Shown: in pieces, positions 34,107 to 44,869 of the stretch
Numbering within the stretch: the stretch's first letter is position 1
How the letters are laid out: each line of letters starts with the position of its first letter
NCBI GenBank assembly: GCA_029582155.1
Contig: CM055901.1
Location: forward strand, 45,413,580 to 45,477,579
DNA: 64,000 nt
Direction: 5' to 3'
Source: Panopea generosa
Lineage: Eukaryota; Mollusca; Bivalvia; Adapedonta; Hiatellidae
Translations under genes and position numbers: made by a program
Notes under the pieces: model-generated
The model's database searches: none
The model's input: the letters and a program-made list of their open reading frames with translations, nothing else
What the model was told of the DNA's origin: nothing

Positions 34107-35580
34107 TATACTAGCGGAAAAAAGAAACTGTGCATGTGTAAAATGTTCATGTATCGCTCAATTTTATAAATTAAAGCTTGAAACTTTTCACAAGTAAGTT
34201 GTGTATCCCTCTCGGTCATTTACACTGGTCAGTGCATGAGTTGCATGGGTAGTTTGTCTGTCTGGCCAACGTCTTCGTTTTCATGTTTTTTTCGGCCAGC
34301 AGTCAATCGCAAACATGTCGCCTAAACCTGTGTAAAAGCATAGTGTTAAGACACAAAACCAGCATAATTTTGAAAAACGTCTTTGATACGCCATACCAAG
34401 GTTGAATGAAACTGACAGATGCTGCCCAGTAGGCATGATTGAATCTGGTGTACATCATACTGACATTGCCAGACAATTTGGTGTGCACCAAAATACTGTA
34501 AACGCCTTGTGGAGACAGTACCAACAGTTTGGGACCACCAGAGATCGGCCTCGGTCAGGACGTCCACGTGTAACATCTAATCGCCAGGATACTTACATCC
34601 GGGTCGTTCATCTCTGTGAACGACTCAGAACTGCTACTTTGATGGCTAGAAGTATTCCTGGCCTTAGAAGAATTAGTCCCCTAACGGTACGTAATCGATT
34701 GCTTGTACGAGGCATACGTCCACGACGTCCAGCTATACATCCTGTTCTCCAGCAACGTCATCGTGTAGCACGTTTTGCCTGGTGTAGATGATACATACAC
34801 TTCACGCAACAGGACTGGGCACGTGTTCTTTTCACGGATGAGTCCAGGTTTCATCTCGGCAGCAGCAACGGTCGTTCTAGAGTGTACCGTCGTGTTGGTG
34901 AACGTTTCCATGATAGTTGTGTGATTCAACGATGTCCATTCGGCGGAGGTAGTGTCATGGTGTAGGGTGGCATCTCATCCTGTGGCAGAACAGCTCTTGT
35001 GGTTGCGGACGGCACACTTACAGGCATCAGATACCGTGACGAAATCATATTGCCTCACGTCCTTCCATTTGTGCAGCAACTTAACGCCACGCTGCAACAG
35101 GATAACGCTCGCCCGCACGTTGCGTAGGTTGTCACCGACTTCTTGCCCTGGCCTGCAACGTTACTGGATATGTCGCCTATAAAACACATGTGGGATGAGA
35201 TGCAGCGCCGTTTACGTTGCCTCCAAAATAAGACGTTGACGTTACCTGACCTGTGACGTGCGCTTGTGAGAATCTGGAATGGTATTCCTCAGGCATTTTT
35301 CAGCACACTTGTCGCATCAATGAGGCGTTGTTGCCAAGCATGCATCTATTCCAATGGTGGACATACACGGTATTGATGAGATGAACTTTGTTTAGAGAAC
35401 GTCTCTGAAAACTGATCTCTATCCAAGATGCTGCTGATGCAATATCCATATTAATTGAGTTGATGTTAAATAAAGGTCAGATAAAACCCTGTTGAAAATT
35501 TTTTTGCAATTTCTTATATATCTCCTATTAAAGTTATAGCTTATTATACCCATGCACAGTTTCTTTTTTCCGCTAGTATA
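34107..35580 (+). mobile_element. Tc1/mariner DNA transposon, decayed
   Basis: The terminal inverted repeats TACTAGCGGAAAAAAGAAAC and its exact mirror GTTTCTTTTTTCCGCTAGTA match over at least 28 bases and are flanked by TA. Length, ends and the enclosed transposase are typical of the Tc1/mariner superfamily. The near-perfect ends but broken gene suggest an inactive copy of moderate age. It inserted into the right end of the duplicated block. Confidence 0.95.
34402..35379 (+). pseudogene. Tc1-like transposase, broken
   Basis: The frame runs from the paired helix-turn-helix region (VHHTDIARQFGVHQNTVNAL, then a DRPRSGRPR hinge) through the DDE catalytic core: FTDESRFHL with the first Asp, QQDNARPH with the second, and PIKHMWDEMQRR with the Glu. 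It is interrupted by four stop codons (at about 34789, 34964, 35126 and 35256). Only about 31 residues separate the second Asp from the Glu, against 34 in intact relatives, so a 9-base loss is likely. The first codon here is TTG; the true start may be upstream. No active enzyme is expected. Confidence 0.9.
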
Positions 35581-35834
35581 TTTCCTGAACAACTTTACAG
35601 GTAGTCTAAAGTAATTACAGATTTTAAGCAGCTATGTCATGTCACAGCATTTTTTTAATTCAACTTTTTATTTTAGGCCCTTTTTAATCAAGGTGATTAC
35701 TAGATATGTTTAAATGATTTCGAGATATCTATAATTATCCATAAAGTATAGATACCATAACTGATTTGCTGATCTAGTTTACTCAAAAATGGTTTTATGT
35801 ATGCAGGGAATTATCCTATGTTTTTAAATCACAA

Positions 35835-36250
35835 GGCATTTACAATGATATTTAAACAATGGATTGTTGAAAGTTTTGTTCAACAATGGAGTTCAGATCT
35901 AGAATCAAATAGAGTAAAACATTACACAAAACTTTTAAAACAACCTTTGAATATGAACATTATCTAAATATATTTTGTACTAGAAATTTCCTAAGTTGTA
36001 ATACAAGATTAAGCCTACCTTCTCACAGTTTAAGAATTAAAACAGGAAGGTATTCGAGAGAAAGACTTGAACGACACAAAAAGGTTGCCAGATGTGTGAC
36101 AGTGCTGAAACTGAAGACGAATTTCATTTTGCATTAATATGTCCTATAAACCATCAACTTAGATGCAAATATATATTCATAATTGTTATATCTGTAGACC
36201 AAATATGATTAAGTTTATAAATCTTTTTCTATCAAAAAAAAATAAACCGG
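35835..36250 (+). mobile_element. LINE ORF2 3' end, decayed
   Basis: The reading includes IFKQWIVESFVQQWSSDLES, LPSHSLRIKTGRYSRERLER and CDSAETEDEFHFALICP, the typical C-terminal tail after the reverse transcriptase in non-LTR elements (L.IE.GR....R....C..C....EDE.HF.L.CP). The parts lie in more than one frame, and the reverse transcriptase itself is absent. It is a 5'-truncated, old copy. Confidence 0.75.
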
Positions 36251-36259
36251 AAGTTGTTA

Positions 36260-37020
36260 AATAAAGCAGATTTATTTCCGAGGCATTTGTAAAACGATGT
36301 TCCATAATAAATAACTGATAAATGTGTTCATCCTCAAAAAACTTATTTTATATTAAAAAAAAATGATTATATACAATCTAATAATTTATATGAGTATTGA
36401 AATGTCAATAGTTAGTGCGAATATGTGTGGTGGTGCACGAACGTGTATGTATGTGTATGTGTGTATGTGAAACATGAACATGTTAGTTACTCAATTTGTT
36501 ATGCGTTTAATTTATTTACAAGACATGTAAAGACATAATGTAAGGTGATTTTAGTGATTTTTTTCCAAATAAATGTGATTCGTACGGCAGTAAAAAACCT
36601 GGACCAATTTGCATATTGAAATTTTAGAAGCCCTGTTAAATGTTATTACAACATTGCAATTTAATGAGAAACTATGTATATTCTTCTTCATGTATTTAAT
36701 TAATGGATATTTATAGTATAATAATATTCATTTTAGTTATCCATAAATTAAAATATAGTTATCCATTAATGAAATGATAGCTATAGATAAATCACATTAA
36801 TACTCATCAGTCAAATTATAAATGTGATTATTGGATATCCTTAAGTGAATGCGATAATTAATCTAAATTTGGTTAATGTTTAATGGACTTATGGTATGAA
36901 TTATATAATTCATTAAGAGAGGTTTGAAATGTATTTATAGATGTCTTTACAATAATTAAAGCTATTAATAAATATTGAATAAAGAGTATCCAACATTTGA
37001 AAGATTTAATTGACTGAGCA
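36260..37020. other. Region without genes
   Basis: AT-rich, with a short TG/TA-rich run near 36440. Nothing recognisable. Confidence 0.5.
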
Positions 37021-37035
37021 TAACACCATTTTCAG

Positions 37036-37740
37036 GTTATATTTGGCAGTATGAATCTGAGTAAAATCAACAACTTACAGGTTATATTTGGCAGTATGAA
37101 TCTGAGTAAAACCAACAAATTACTGGTTATATTTGGCAGTATGAATCTATGTAAAACCAACAACTTACAGGTTAAATTTGGCAGTATAAATCTTAGTAAA
37201 ACCAACAACTTACAGGTTATATTTGGCAGTATGAATCTGAGTAAAACCAACAACTTACAGGTTATATTTGGCAATATGAATCTGAGTAAAACAAACAACT
37301 TACAGGTTATATTTGGCAGTATGAATCAGAGTAAAACCAACAACTTACAGGTTATATTTGGCAGTATAAATCAGAGTAAAACCAACAACTTACAGGCTAT
37401 ATTTGGCAGTATGAATCAGAGTAAAACCAACAATTTACATGTTATATTTGGCAGTATGAATCTGATTAAAACCAACAACTTACAGGTTATATTTGGCAGT
37501 ATGAATCTGAGTAAAACCAACAACTTACAGGTTATATTTGGCAGTATGAATCTGAGTAAAACCAACAACTTACAGGTTATATTTGGCAGTATGAATCTGA
37601 GTAAAACCAACAACTTACAGGTTATATCTGGCAGTATGAATCTGAGTAAAACCAACAACTTACAGGTTATATTTGGCAGTATGAATCTGAGTAAAACCAA
37701 CAACTTACAGGTTATATTTGGCAGTATGAATCAGAGTAAA
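37036..37740. repeat. 45-bp minisatellite (about 16 units)
   Basis: Units of 45 bases, GTTATATTTGGCAGTATGAA then TCTGAGTAAAACCAACAACT and TACAG. Since 45 is a multiple of three and no unit frame has a stop, a 264-residue plus-strand frame and long minus-strand frames result; these are not proteins. GAATC(T/A)GAGTAAAACCAC is also part of SINE family II, and a SINE fragment continues directly after the array. Confidence 0.95.
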
Positions 37741-37860
37741 ACCACTGTCCATCCCCAAGTAACTTTCTTATATCAATATTTTGGACATAGCTTAACCCCA
37801 TGTCTTCAGTGGTGGGTGTCTAGCATTCTTAAGATGGCGCCTTAGAACTTAGAGGACCCA
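37728..37860 (-). repeat. SINE fragment, family II, next to the 45-bp array
   Basis: The plus strand shows AATCAGAGTAAAACCACTGT and CCCAAGTAACTTTCTTAT, ending GCGCCTTAGAACTTAGAGGA. These are the body and head of family II in reverse. The array appears to have grown from this SINE's body. Confidence 0.65.
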
Positions 37861-38009
37861 TAAAGGGATATTCATCAATTTTCACTGTGTCAAAATGTAT
37901 AATTTTTTTGTATGACAACAAAACATCCAAAAACATATTGGTTTATATTTTTAAATACTTTACTCAAATTATTCATACTAGCACAGCATGTGTTTTGCAA
38001 CCAGAGAGT

Positions 38010-39370
38010 CAAATTGACCTTATTATGCTCACCTGTGGCAGAGGAAAAACGGCAATATTTGATAATGCAAGTGCCCTACCTCAGACAAATTAGGTCTGTT
38101 ATGATATTATAGATATATAACTACTGTGTAACTTTGGTGAAAATAAAAAAAACCAAAAAACTATAGCACTTTTTTCAGCTGTATAGGAGAAAACACATTA
38201 TTTTGACACGATGCAAGTGCCATGATGATTTTATATGATATGGCCAGTTAAGAATTTGTCCATAAAATATGGCTATACTACAGTAAAAGTTTGGTAAAGA
38301 TCAAATTAAAATTACATTTGTACATACTGTGTTTGTAAAGCAATGTCTGAAGATTCAAGGGCCACAATGCTGATATCAATTATCCGATTTAGCCAGTTCA
38401 AGAACATAGAATAATAATTTGACTGAATAAGTTATAATTCTCTTGAAGTTACAGGCTAACAGTGGGCTCAAAAGGTCAGAAGGTTGAAAAAGCAATGCCC
38501 TTTGTTGCTTTTAGCACCTTTCATCATCATACATCGACGCAGTCACATTTGACCATTACGTGATGGGTTGTGCTAAGTCATTAAGAACAAGCTCTCACCA
38601 GTGACAGAGGAGACAATGCCAAAGAAGGCAATTTTTATAATACAAGACCATAACTCAGACATTTAAATGTGGTCAGTTGAGATATTATAGATATATAACT
38701 ACTCTGTAAGGTGAATATCAAATAAAAACTTCAAATAACGCTTTTTTTACCATTCAAGTGCCATGACTCCAACACTATTCATCTGATTTGGCCAGTTCTT
38801 AAACTTTACTAGGGTATTAGGGTTGTATATCTATTGTGTAAGTTTGGTGATAATCAATTGACAACTGCAAGGGCTAGGGTGCAAATTAGATCAAATAGCA
38901 TGATGTTTGATGATTCAACAAAACTGACTCAAACAAAAAATATTCAATTTAACCAGTTAAAAAACGTGTCTGAGATATTATGGTTATATAACTACTGTGT
39001 AAGTTTGATTAAGTTTAATGAAAACTGAGAGTGCTGGGGGCATACAAAGTGATATACATGTGTATATACAATTTTTGACAATTCAATTTTTGACGATTCA
39101 AGGGCAATAACTCTGACACTTATTATCTGATTTTGCCAGTTCACAAACTTTTCCAAGATATTTTGGTTACACAACTACTGTGTAAGTTTGGTGAAGATCG
39201 ACTGATAAACTGTGACAGCTTGAGTGCATGCAACATCAAATGACACAATATTGACTCAAGGGCCATAACTCTGAATTCAATTATTTAATCAAGCCAGTTC
39301 GAAAGCTTGATATTCTGATATATACTTACTGCATAAGTTTGTAAGAGGATCCAATAAATGGATGTAAGCA
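38010..39370. repeat. Bivalve-type repeat with ~185-bp internal units
   Basis: Diverged tandem units, each carrying AAGGGCCATAACTCTGA, TGATTTGGCCAGTTC and CTACTGTGTAAGTTTGGTGA in that order. The last motif recurs near 38115, 38830, 38990 and 39175. It has no coding potential. This repeat type is widespread in bivalves; its class is uncertain. Confidence 0.7.
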
Positions 39371-39689
39371 TTTTGATTATTTACTGTTATGAAGATTTAT
39401 TTGACTTAAAGTCATTCATTGAATATTATGAAGATTTATGTTAGTTTAGTCAATTATTTAAAGCTATACCAACCTTCGTTGTTCGGAATCATTAAAATTT
39501 TAATAATGATTCCGTTTGTTGATCACCAATCATTTACACTGTACTTTCACCGCTGATTGAAGTTGGTCTCTGAGAGTTGTATTGGCACTCATACATAGTT
39601 ACTGCCAGTCAAACAGGATGTAAAGCTTGTACGGTCCATCAGTTGAGCCAGTATCCAGTAAACTATGTTAGCTAATATTATCAAATGTT

Positions 39690-39980
39690 TAACCGAACTG
39701 AAAGCATCCGAGGTTTTGAGATAATAAAGACACGTTTAGAGACCATAGAAGGGGGTACTATCAAAACACATTTAGAGACAATACAAGGTTTGCTATCAAA
39801 ACTCCTTTCAAGACAATATAAGGGGTATTATCAAAACTTGAGAAAATACAAAGGACGCTATCAAAACTCCTTTTTCATAGAGACAATACATGGGGCACTA
39901 TCAAAACTCTCTCTTTTATGCTTTCCTGTATAATTTAGAAGAAATAAAGGTATATATATGCTATCAAAACACATTTCGAA
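39690..39980. repeat. Degenerate short tandem repeat
   Basis: Diverged units of ACTATCAAAACACATTTAGA then GACAATACAAGG, about seven in number. The 82-residue open frame over it is an artefact. Confidence 0.7.
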
Positions 39981-40699
39981 ACAATACATGAGGCTCAAAC
40001 CCATAACCTCAGCATGTGGTCATTAAACAACAGCACCTTAGAGCATGGAAAAGACAGCATGCTTACATTCAAATAGGAGTCTGAAATTATTTACAAAACG
40101 GTCTGTTTACCACTTTGTCTATAAAAAGCAAAAATAGCAATCACTAATAAATAATTTCCAAATATGATTTTCTTATATTTAGGATTTCTTAAAAATATCT
40201 TTTGAGTAATTGGACAATTTTGACCACGATTATAATCCAAAACCACTACAAGTTAAATGATGCAAAGATCTGTGTTTAATAGTCAAGGAATGTTGTTTTC
40301 TTAGCATTTAATTAGATTTAAATGATCAAATTTAAATATGCCTCATAAATTATTCCAAAACATCATTTCTCCCATAAAATTAATGAAATGAAAGAGAAAA
40401 TCATTAAAATCGTATGATTTGGAAATTATATAAAGATTAGGTAAATCTTGAAAGAAATTTTCTTGTGGTAAATATTTTAGTATTCATCACAGCTAATCAA
40501 ATTGAAGTTTTCCCCTCACTGTCGTGGTGAAATGATTACTTATTACATGTCGTTAGATTTAAAATTGTCAGGGAAGCCAAGGGCTACCACACAGCTTGAT
40601 CTGAGTGTTTATGTAACATTCTCTTTATAATGTTACTCATAAAAATAAATGAGGAAAAACATATTTCTCAAGAATCTTAAATGTTAGAAACTCACCTGA

Positions 40700-41215
40700 A
40701 ACAAAATATTTTGATTGTTTTTTCTCCGTCCTCCATCTTTCTGTCAATCTGTCAACAATATCTTCTTCTCTGAAGCCACTAGACAGATTTTCACCAAATT
40801 TGGTGAGAAGCAATGTTTTATGAAACTCTCTTCAATTTGCTCAATTTATGACCCATGTGTCAAATTTGTTCCAGCCCCAGGGATTTATCAGTTTGCTTTG
40901 ATATTTTGCATGTAGTATAGCATAATAATTTTCTCTCAGGTTTGTTGAAGTATAAATTCACCCCAACCAAAACTTGTCAGTTCAACATGGAGAAATCACA
41001 GTTCAATTTTTTCTCAAAACTTGACCAGCCAAATTTGTTAACTGGGTAAGTAAAGGAGAATTGATTATATAGAAATAGTATAGAAAAACTGAAAATTCTA
41101 TTTTTCTATCATTTTTCTCATCTCTAAGTTCCTTATTGGCTTATTTGAAAAGAAGTGATATATAAAATAAGGTGGGCGACTAAGGCCCATTTGAATCTCT
41201 TATTATCTGTCCTAG
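40700..41215. repeat. Bivalve-type dispersed repeat
   Basis: It contains GTCAAATTTGTTCCAGCCCC, TTTTGCATGTAGTATAGCAT and ends GGTGGGCGACTAAGGCCCAT. The ending is like that of the repeat families at 11385 and 42870. No coding potential is seen. Confidence 0.5.
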
Positions 41216-41631
41216 CTCTTCAACACCAGAACTTGAAAAGATATACCATTGTTCCACCAGGACTACATTTTACCAATTTTATAATTCGTCTTGCGTGCAC
41301 AAAATGACCTATTTATGTGTCGACTTGCTGTAAAACACCATTCATTCATCCTTATTTGTCACCTGGATTTCTTACATTATCTTTCCTTGAAAATGTGACA
41401 AATACATGTATACAAATGTTATTGCTTTGAATATTGCATGAATGAGGAAGGCATTCAACCATGAAGTTGTATTGGTTTAAAGTTTGTAACTCCAAAACCA
41501 AATATAACAAATAAATTGAAATTGTCATTCAAATTCCATAAAAACGCTTTTATTAATTGAAACTCATATTAAAGATGAATTTTTAAATAAATAATGACAA
41601 AACTTATCTAATTATTGGATTATATAAGTTT

Positions 41632-41815
41632 AAACTTATTTATTTTACTTCTGACAACTAAGGCAAATCACACTCGAAGTCTTCCTGGTTAGAACCTGTA
41701 CTAAGCATATGCAGAAAAGTGTCTTGCTCAAGAACATCACACAAAGTCGTGGCGGAAGATCGAACCCACGACCCTCTGACCATGGGGTCGATGCTCTACC
41801 ACACTATAATATCTA
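41632..41815 (-). repeat. tRNA-derived SINE, family IV
   Basis: Minus strand TGGTAGAGCATCGACCCCAT, then GGGTCGTGGGTTCGATCTTC as B box and GTTCTTGAGCAAGACACTTT as body. The head matches a tRNA better here than in the copy at 5685. Confidence 0.75.
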
Positions 41816-42869
41816 ATGAGTCGCAGGGACACAACATTTCATTGTTTCATGTGTTTCTTAATTGCGTTACAAGAGATTGGAATAGCTCAATAGCATGATT
41901 CCATATTTATCCTATTAAATTAAGTCCAAGTAAAAAAAGTGTGACTTTTCAAACTGAGAATTAAATGCTCTTTACAGTGATGTAACTTTGTCATATATTA
42001 TGCTACTGTTCTGAATTTTTCATACAATAATAGCAATGAATATTTGTACATTAATTATTTCCATTTTTGAGAAATGGTTACCAATTAGAAGTTTGACTCA
42101 GTGTATTTGTCATTTTCATATCATGTACTGTATGATTTAATAGGTTAGCCAGAGACTTAATGGCTGAAGTAAGTTTAATTGGACATGCTGTAAAAAACTA
42201 AACTACATAGTGCCTTATACTGCTAATTCTCATAAATGAACATTCTCTCAAAATCATTATTTTTCAGAAAAAGAAACAGAAAATAATTGATCTTTTAATA
42301 AATAAAATAAATGGCAGAAAATGATTTAAGAGGCAGATGAAAGAGAATATTAATATATTTAATTTTAAATTTTGTTACAAAACCACTACCCAATATCCAC
42401 TTGTACTGTTTAACATGAGGCAGTTTTTCAGTGGGACCTTATGTTAATGACTGATATAATATTTACTATCCTAAAAATCCTAATTGGCTGCTACTACTTC
42501 TGTCATTTAAATGACAGCTTTTTCATTTCTGTTTACAGTTGACTTTGGTATGAAAGGTTTCTCATTGATACAAGAGGTTTAATTTTACACCTTTAACTTT
42601 TTCATTTCTTTAGACCAAAGAAAGATGTAAGATTTTTTTTTTTTTAATAAAATGTCACATTTTGGCCTCTTCAAAAAAGAAGTTTCAAATGGTATAGTGC
42701 TGTTATTCTATAAGTGCATTTCAAAAATAAAAAAAAAATTGTTTAAATAAACGTTCACTTCACAGAGATCGATACAATTAAAAAAAAAAGCTAATTATAT
42801 TGTTACATAGAACAAATAATTGATACTAGTTTATTTTTTATATACAGTACTGAAATTTATCAAATTTAA

Positions 42870-43385
42870 CACACCTGTCGAAACAACAGGCCCATGGGCA
42901 CCTTGCCTCAACAGTCACCTGATTATCCAAATAATATTCACATAAATCTATTCAGTCAAAAGAAATAACATTATATGTCAATTTCTCTTATATGATTTTA
43001 GTAAAGTAGGCCCCACCCCCAGAGACAAACCGTGAGACCCAGACATGCAATTCACAACTTTTATAAAGGACCCATATACATAATTATGCTCACCATTCGT
43101 TTCCCAGTGTTTCCTATACTAAGAAGAAGATTTTCAAAGTTTACCTTGAATTTGACTCTTTTGGCCCCACCCTCAATGCCCCAGCGAGGTGAGGACCATG
43201 CAATTCATAATTTTGAATCAACCTTAGGTACCAAAGCTGCATACAACATTACATCATGATTGAGCTTACGTTTTTTGAGGAAAATGTCAATTGTTTACAG
43301 ACGCACGACAGACGACGCAAGATGACGGACAAAAGGCGATTGCAAACGATCCCTTGAGACAAAATCTCAGGTGACCTAAAGAAAT
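42870..43385. repeat. Bivalve-type dispersed repeat with inverted ends
   Basis: The left end carries CAACAGTCACCTGATT and the right end AATCTCAGGTGACCTAAA, an inverted match around TCACCTGA/TCAGGTGA. The interior has CCCCACCCTCAATGCCCCAG and GACGCACGACAGACGACGCA. It is a relative of the element at 11385-12330. Confidence 0.6.
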
Positions 43386-43907
43386 ATTCATATGAAATGG
43401 CTAAACCGGTTTCTTTTTATATGTAGATATTTAAATAAACTCATGCACTGCACTCGTATGTTTATTTAAACACTTTCCTACTTGAGACAGAATTCCAATA
43501 TTGAAAAATTAATGAAATTAAACTCTTCACTCTGGGAGGACAAAAGAGTTTGAACCAGAAGGAGCCTTTAGGTGATATTTTCTTCACCCTTAGTCAACAT
43601 TTGCACGACAGTTTGTCTTTCTGCATAGTAAACCTTGTCTGTTATTATAAGTTGTAATAGAAAACTAACATTCTACCAGAGCAATAGTTCAGGATGACTT
43701 TAAACTTAGCTAACTGACGGTCATATTAAAAAGTTGTTGATACAAGGTGTTAAACATATTCTTCTAAATATTTAATGTAATAAAAGAGAATAATGAAATG
43801 AAAATAGAACATGCTCCTAGAGAAAACATAATTAATATGCCTACAGATACAGAAAATTTCTTTTCCTTCCAAAGTGGACTTATCAATTGGCTTATATATC
43901 TTTTAAT

Positions 43908-44110
43908 GGTGTTAAATGCCATTTCTATGCATGACATATTTATTATGTATGGTATATCCAGCTTTATTGGGAGGTAGACCTCAGATTGAATACGAGTAAA
44001 ATTGTTCTTCTGCAAGTAACTGGAAAACTTTCAAACATAAAACTTTGGACCAAACAGGGGGCAAATACTCAACTTTCACAGTAGGAGGTAAGTGACACAG
44101 TCCCTGAGGT
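43908..44110 (-). repeat. tRNA-derived SINE, family II
   Basis: Plus-strand blocks TGGTGTTAAATGCCATTTCT, CCAGCTTTATTGGGAGGTAG and CTTCTGCAAGTAACTGGAAA match 23226-23461 in order. Moderately diverged. Confidence 0.7.
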
Positions 44111-44237
44111 TTTAAAAACTCACAGTTCATATTAAACTGTGTTCTGTTCAAACCAACCGACTAAACCATTGTAATAAAAGCAGGGCTACCATTGATTGAC
44201 ACAAATACTCAGTTGAGTATTATAAAACCCAGGGTCC

Positions 44238-44490
44238 TGGTTAATAAGGCTTACAGACTAACAGCTAACCTAACTACTATTTCCTGGGATCCTAGAAGTT
44301 TAACAAACCCATCTCTGCAGGTAACTGATAACTTTCCCACTTGAATCAATGATCAGCGGTGAGAGATGAATGACAATGAAATGCAATGTCACACATCAAT
44401 CATCATGGGGACTTTGGCAGGGTGGCAATTCAAACTCATGGCCCCTGGATTGATAGGTGTGCTACTGACTGTGATAACCAGGCCCGGCTC
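44238..44490 (-). repeat. tRNA-derived SINE, family I
   Basis: Plus-strand order CTAACTACTATTTCCTGGGA, CTGCAGGTAACTGATAACTT, CACATCAATCATCATGGGGA and ACCAGGCCCGGC is the reverse of the family consensus. The tail region is decayed. Confidence 0.75.
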
Positions 44491-44710
44491 TGGTTAATGT
44501 AATCCGATGCTATATCAATATTCTATCTGAATAATATACAATTTAAAGGTAATTAGTTGAACAGTACACTTTAATTAAAAAAAAATTCTCTTCTTTATTT
44601 TGTAACTCTTAGCAAGCTGTTAATTTACCGGTAATGATGTCATTTTCAATCAATGTTGACCCTTGTCAGCGGGTGAAAAACTCATATCCAGTTTAATTGT
44701 TAAGAAGATC

Positions 44711-44865
44711 TAAGAATGAATCTGAGTAGAACCACTGCCCTATTGCAAGTATCTGGCAAACTTTCTCTTATGAAGCTTTTGGATCAGTACTCGATCCTAC
44801 GATCTTGGAGGTAAGAGTTCAGTGATCTTGAGAAAGCGCCTTAGACGAATTGGCCGCAGTCATCT
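44711..44865 (-). repeat. tRNA-derived SINE, family II
   Basis: GAATGAATCTGAGTAGAACC, GCAAGTATCTGGCAAACTTT and GATCTTGGAGGTAAGAGTTC, ending at CGAATTGGCCGCAGT, the reversed tRNA-like head. Confidence 0.7.
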
Positions 44866-44869
44866 TTTT

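Noticed and set aside
37051-37845. 264-residue repetitive open frame
   Set aside because: It is produced by the 45-bp period of a minisatellite. The minus strand is equally open and the flank is a SINE fragment.
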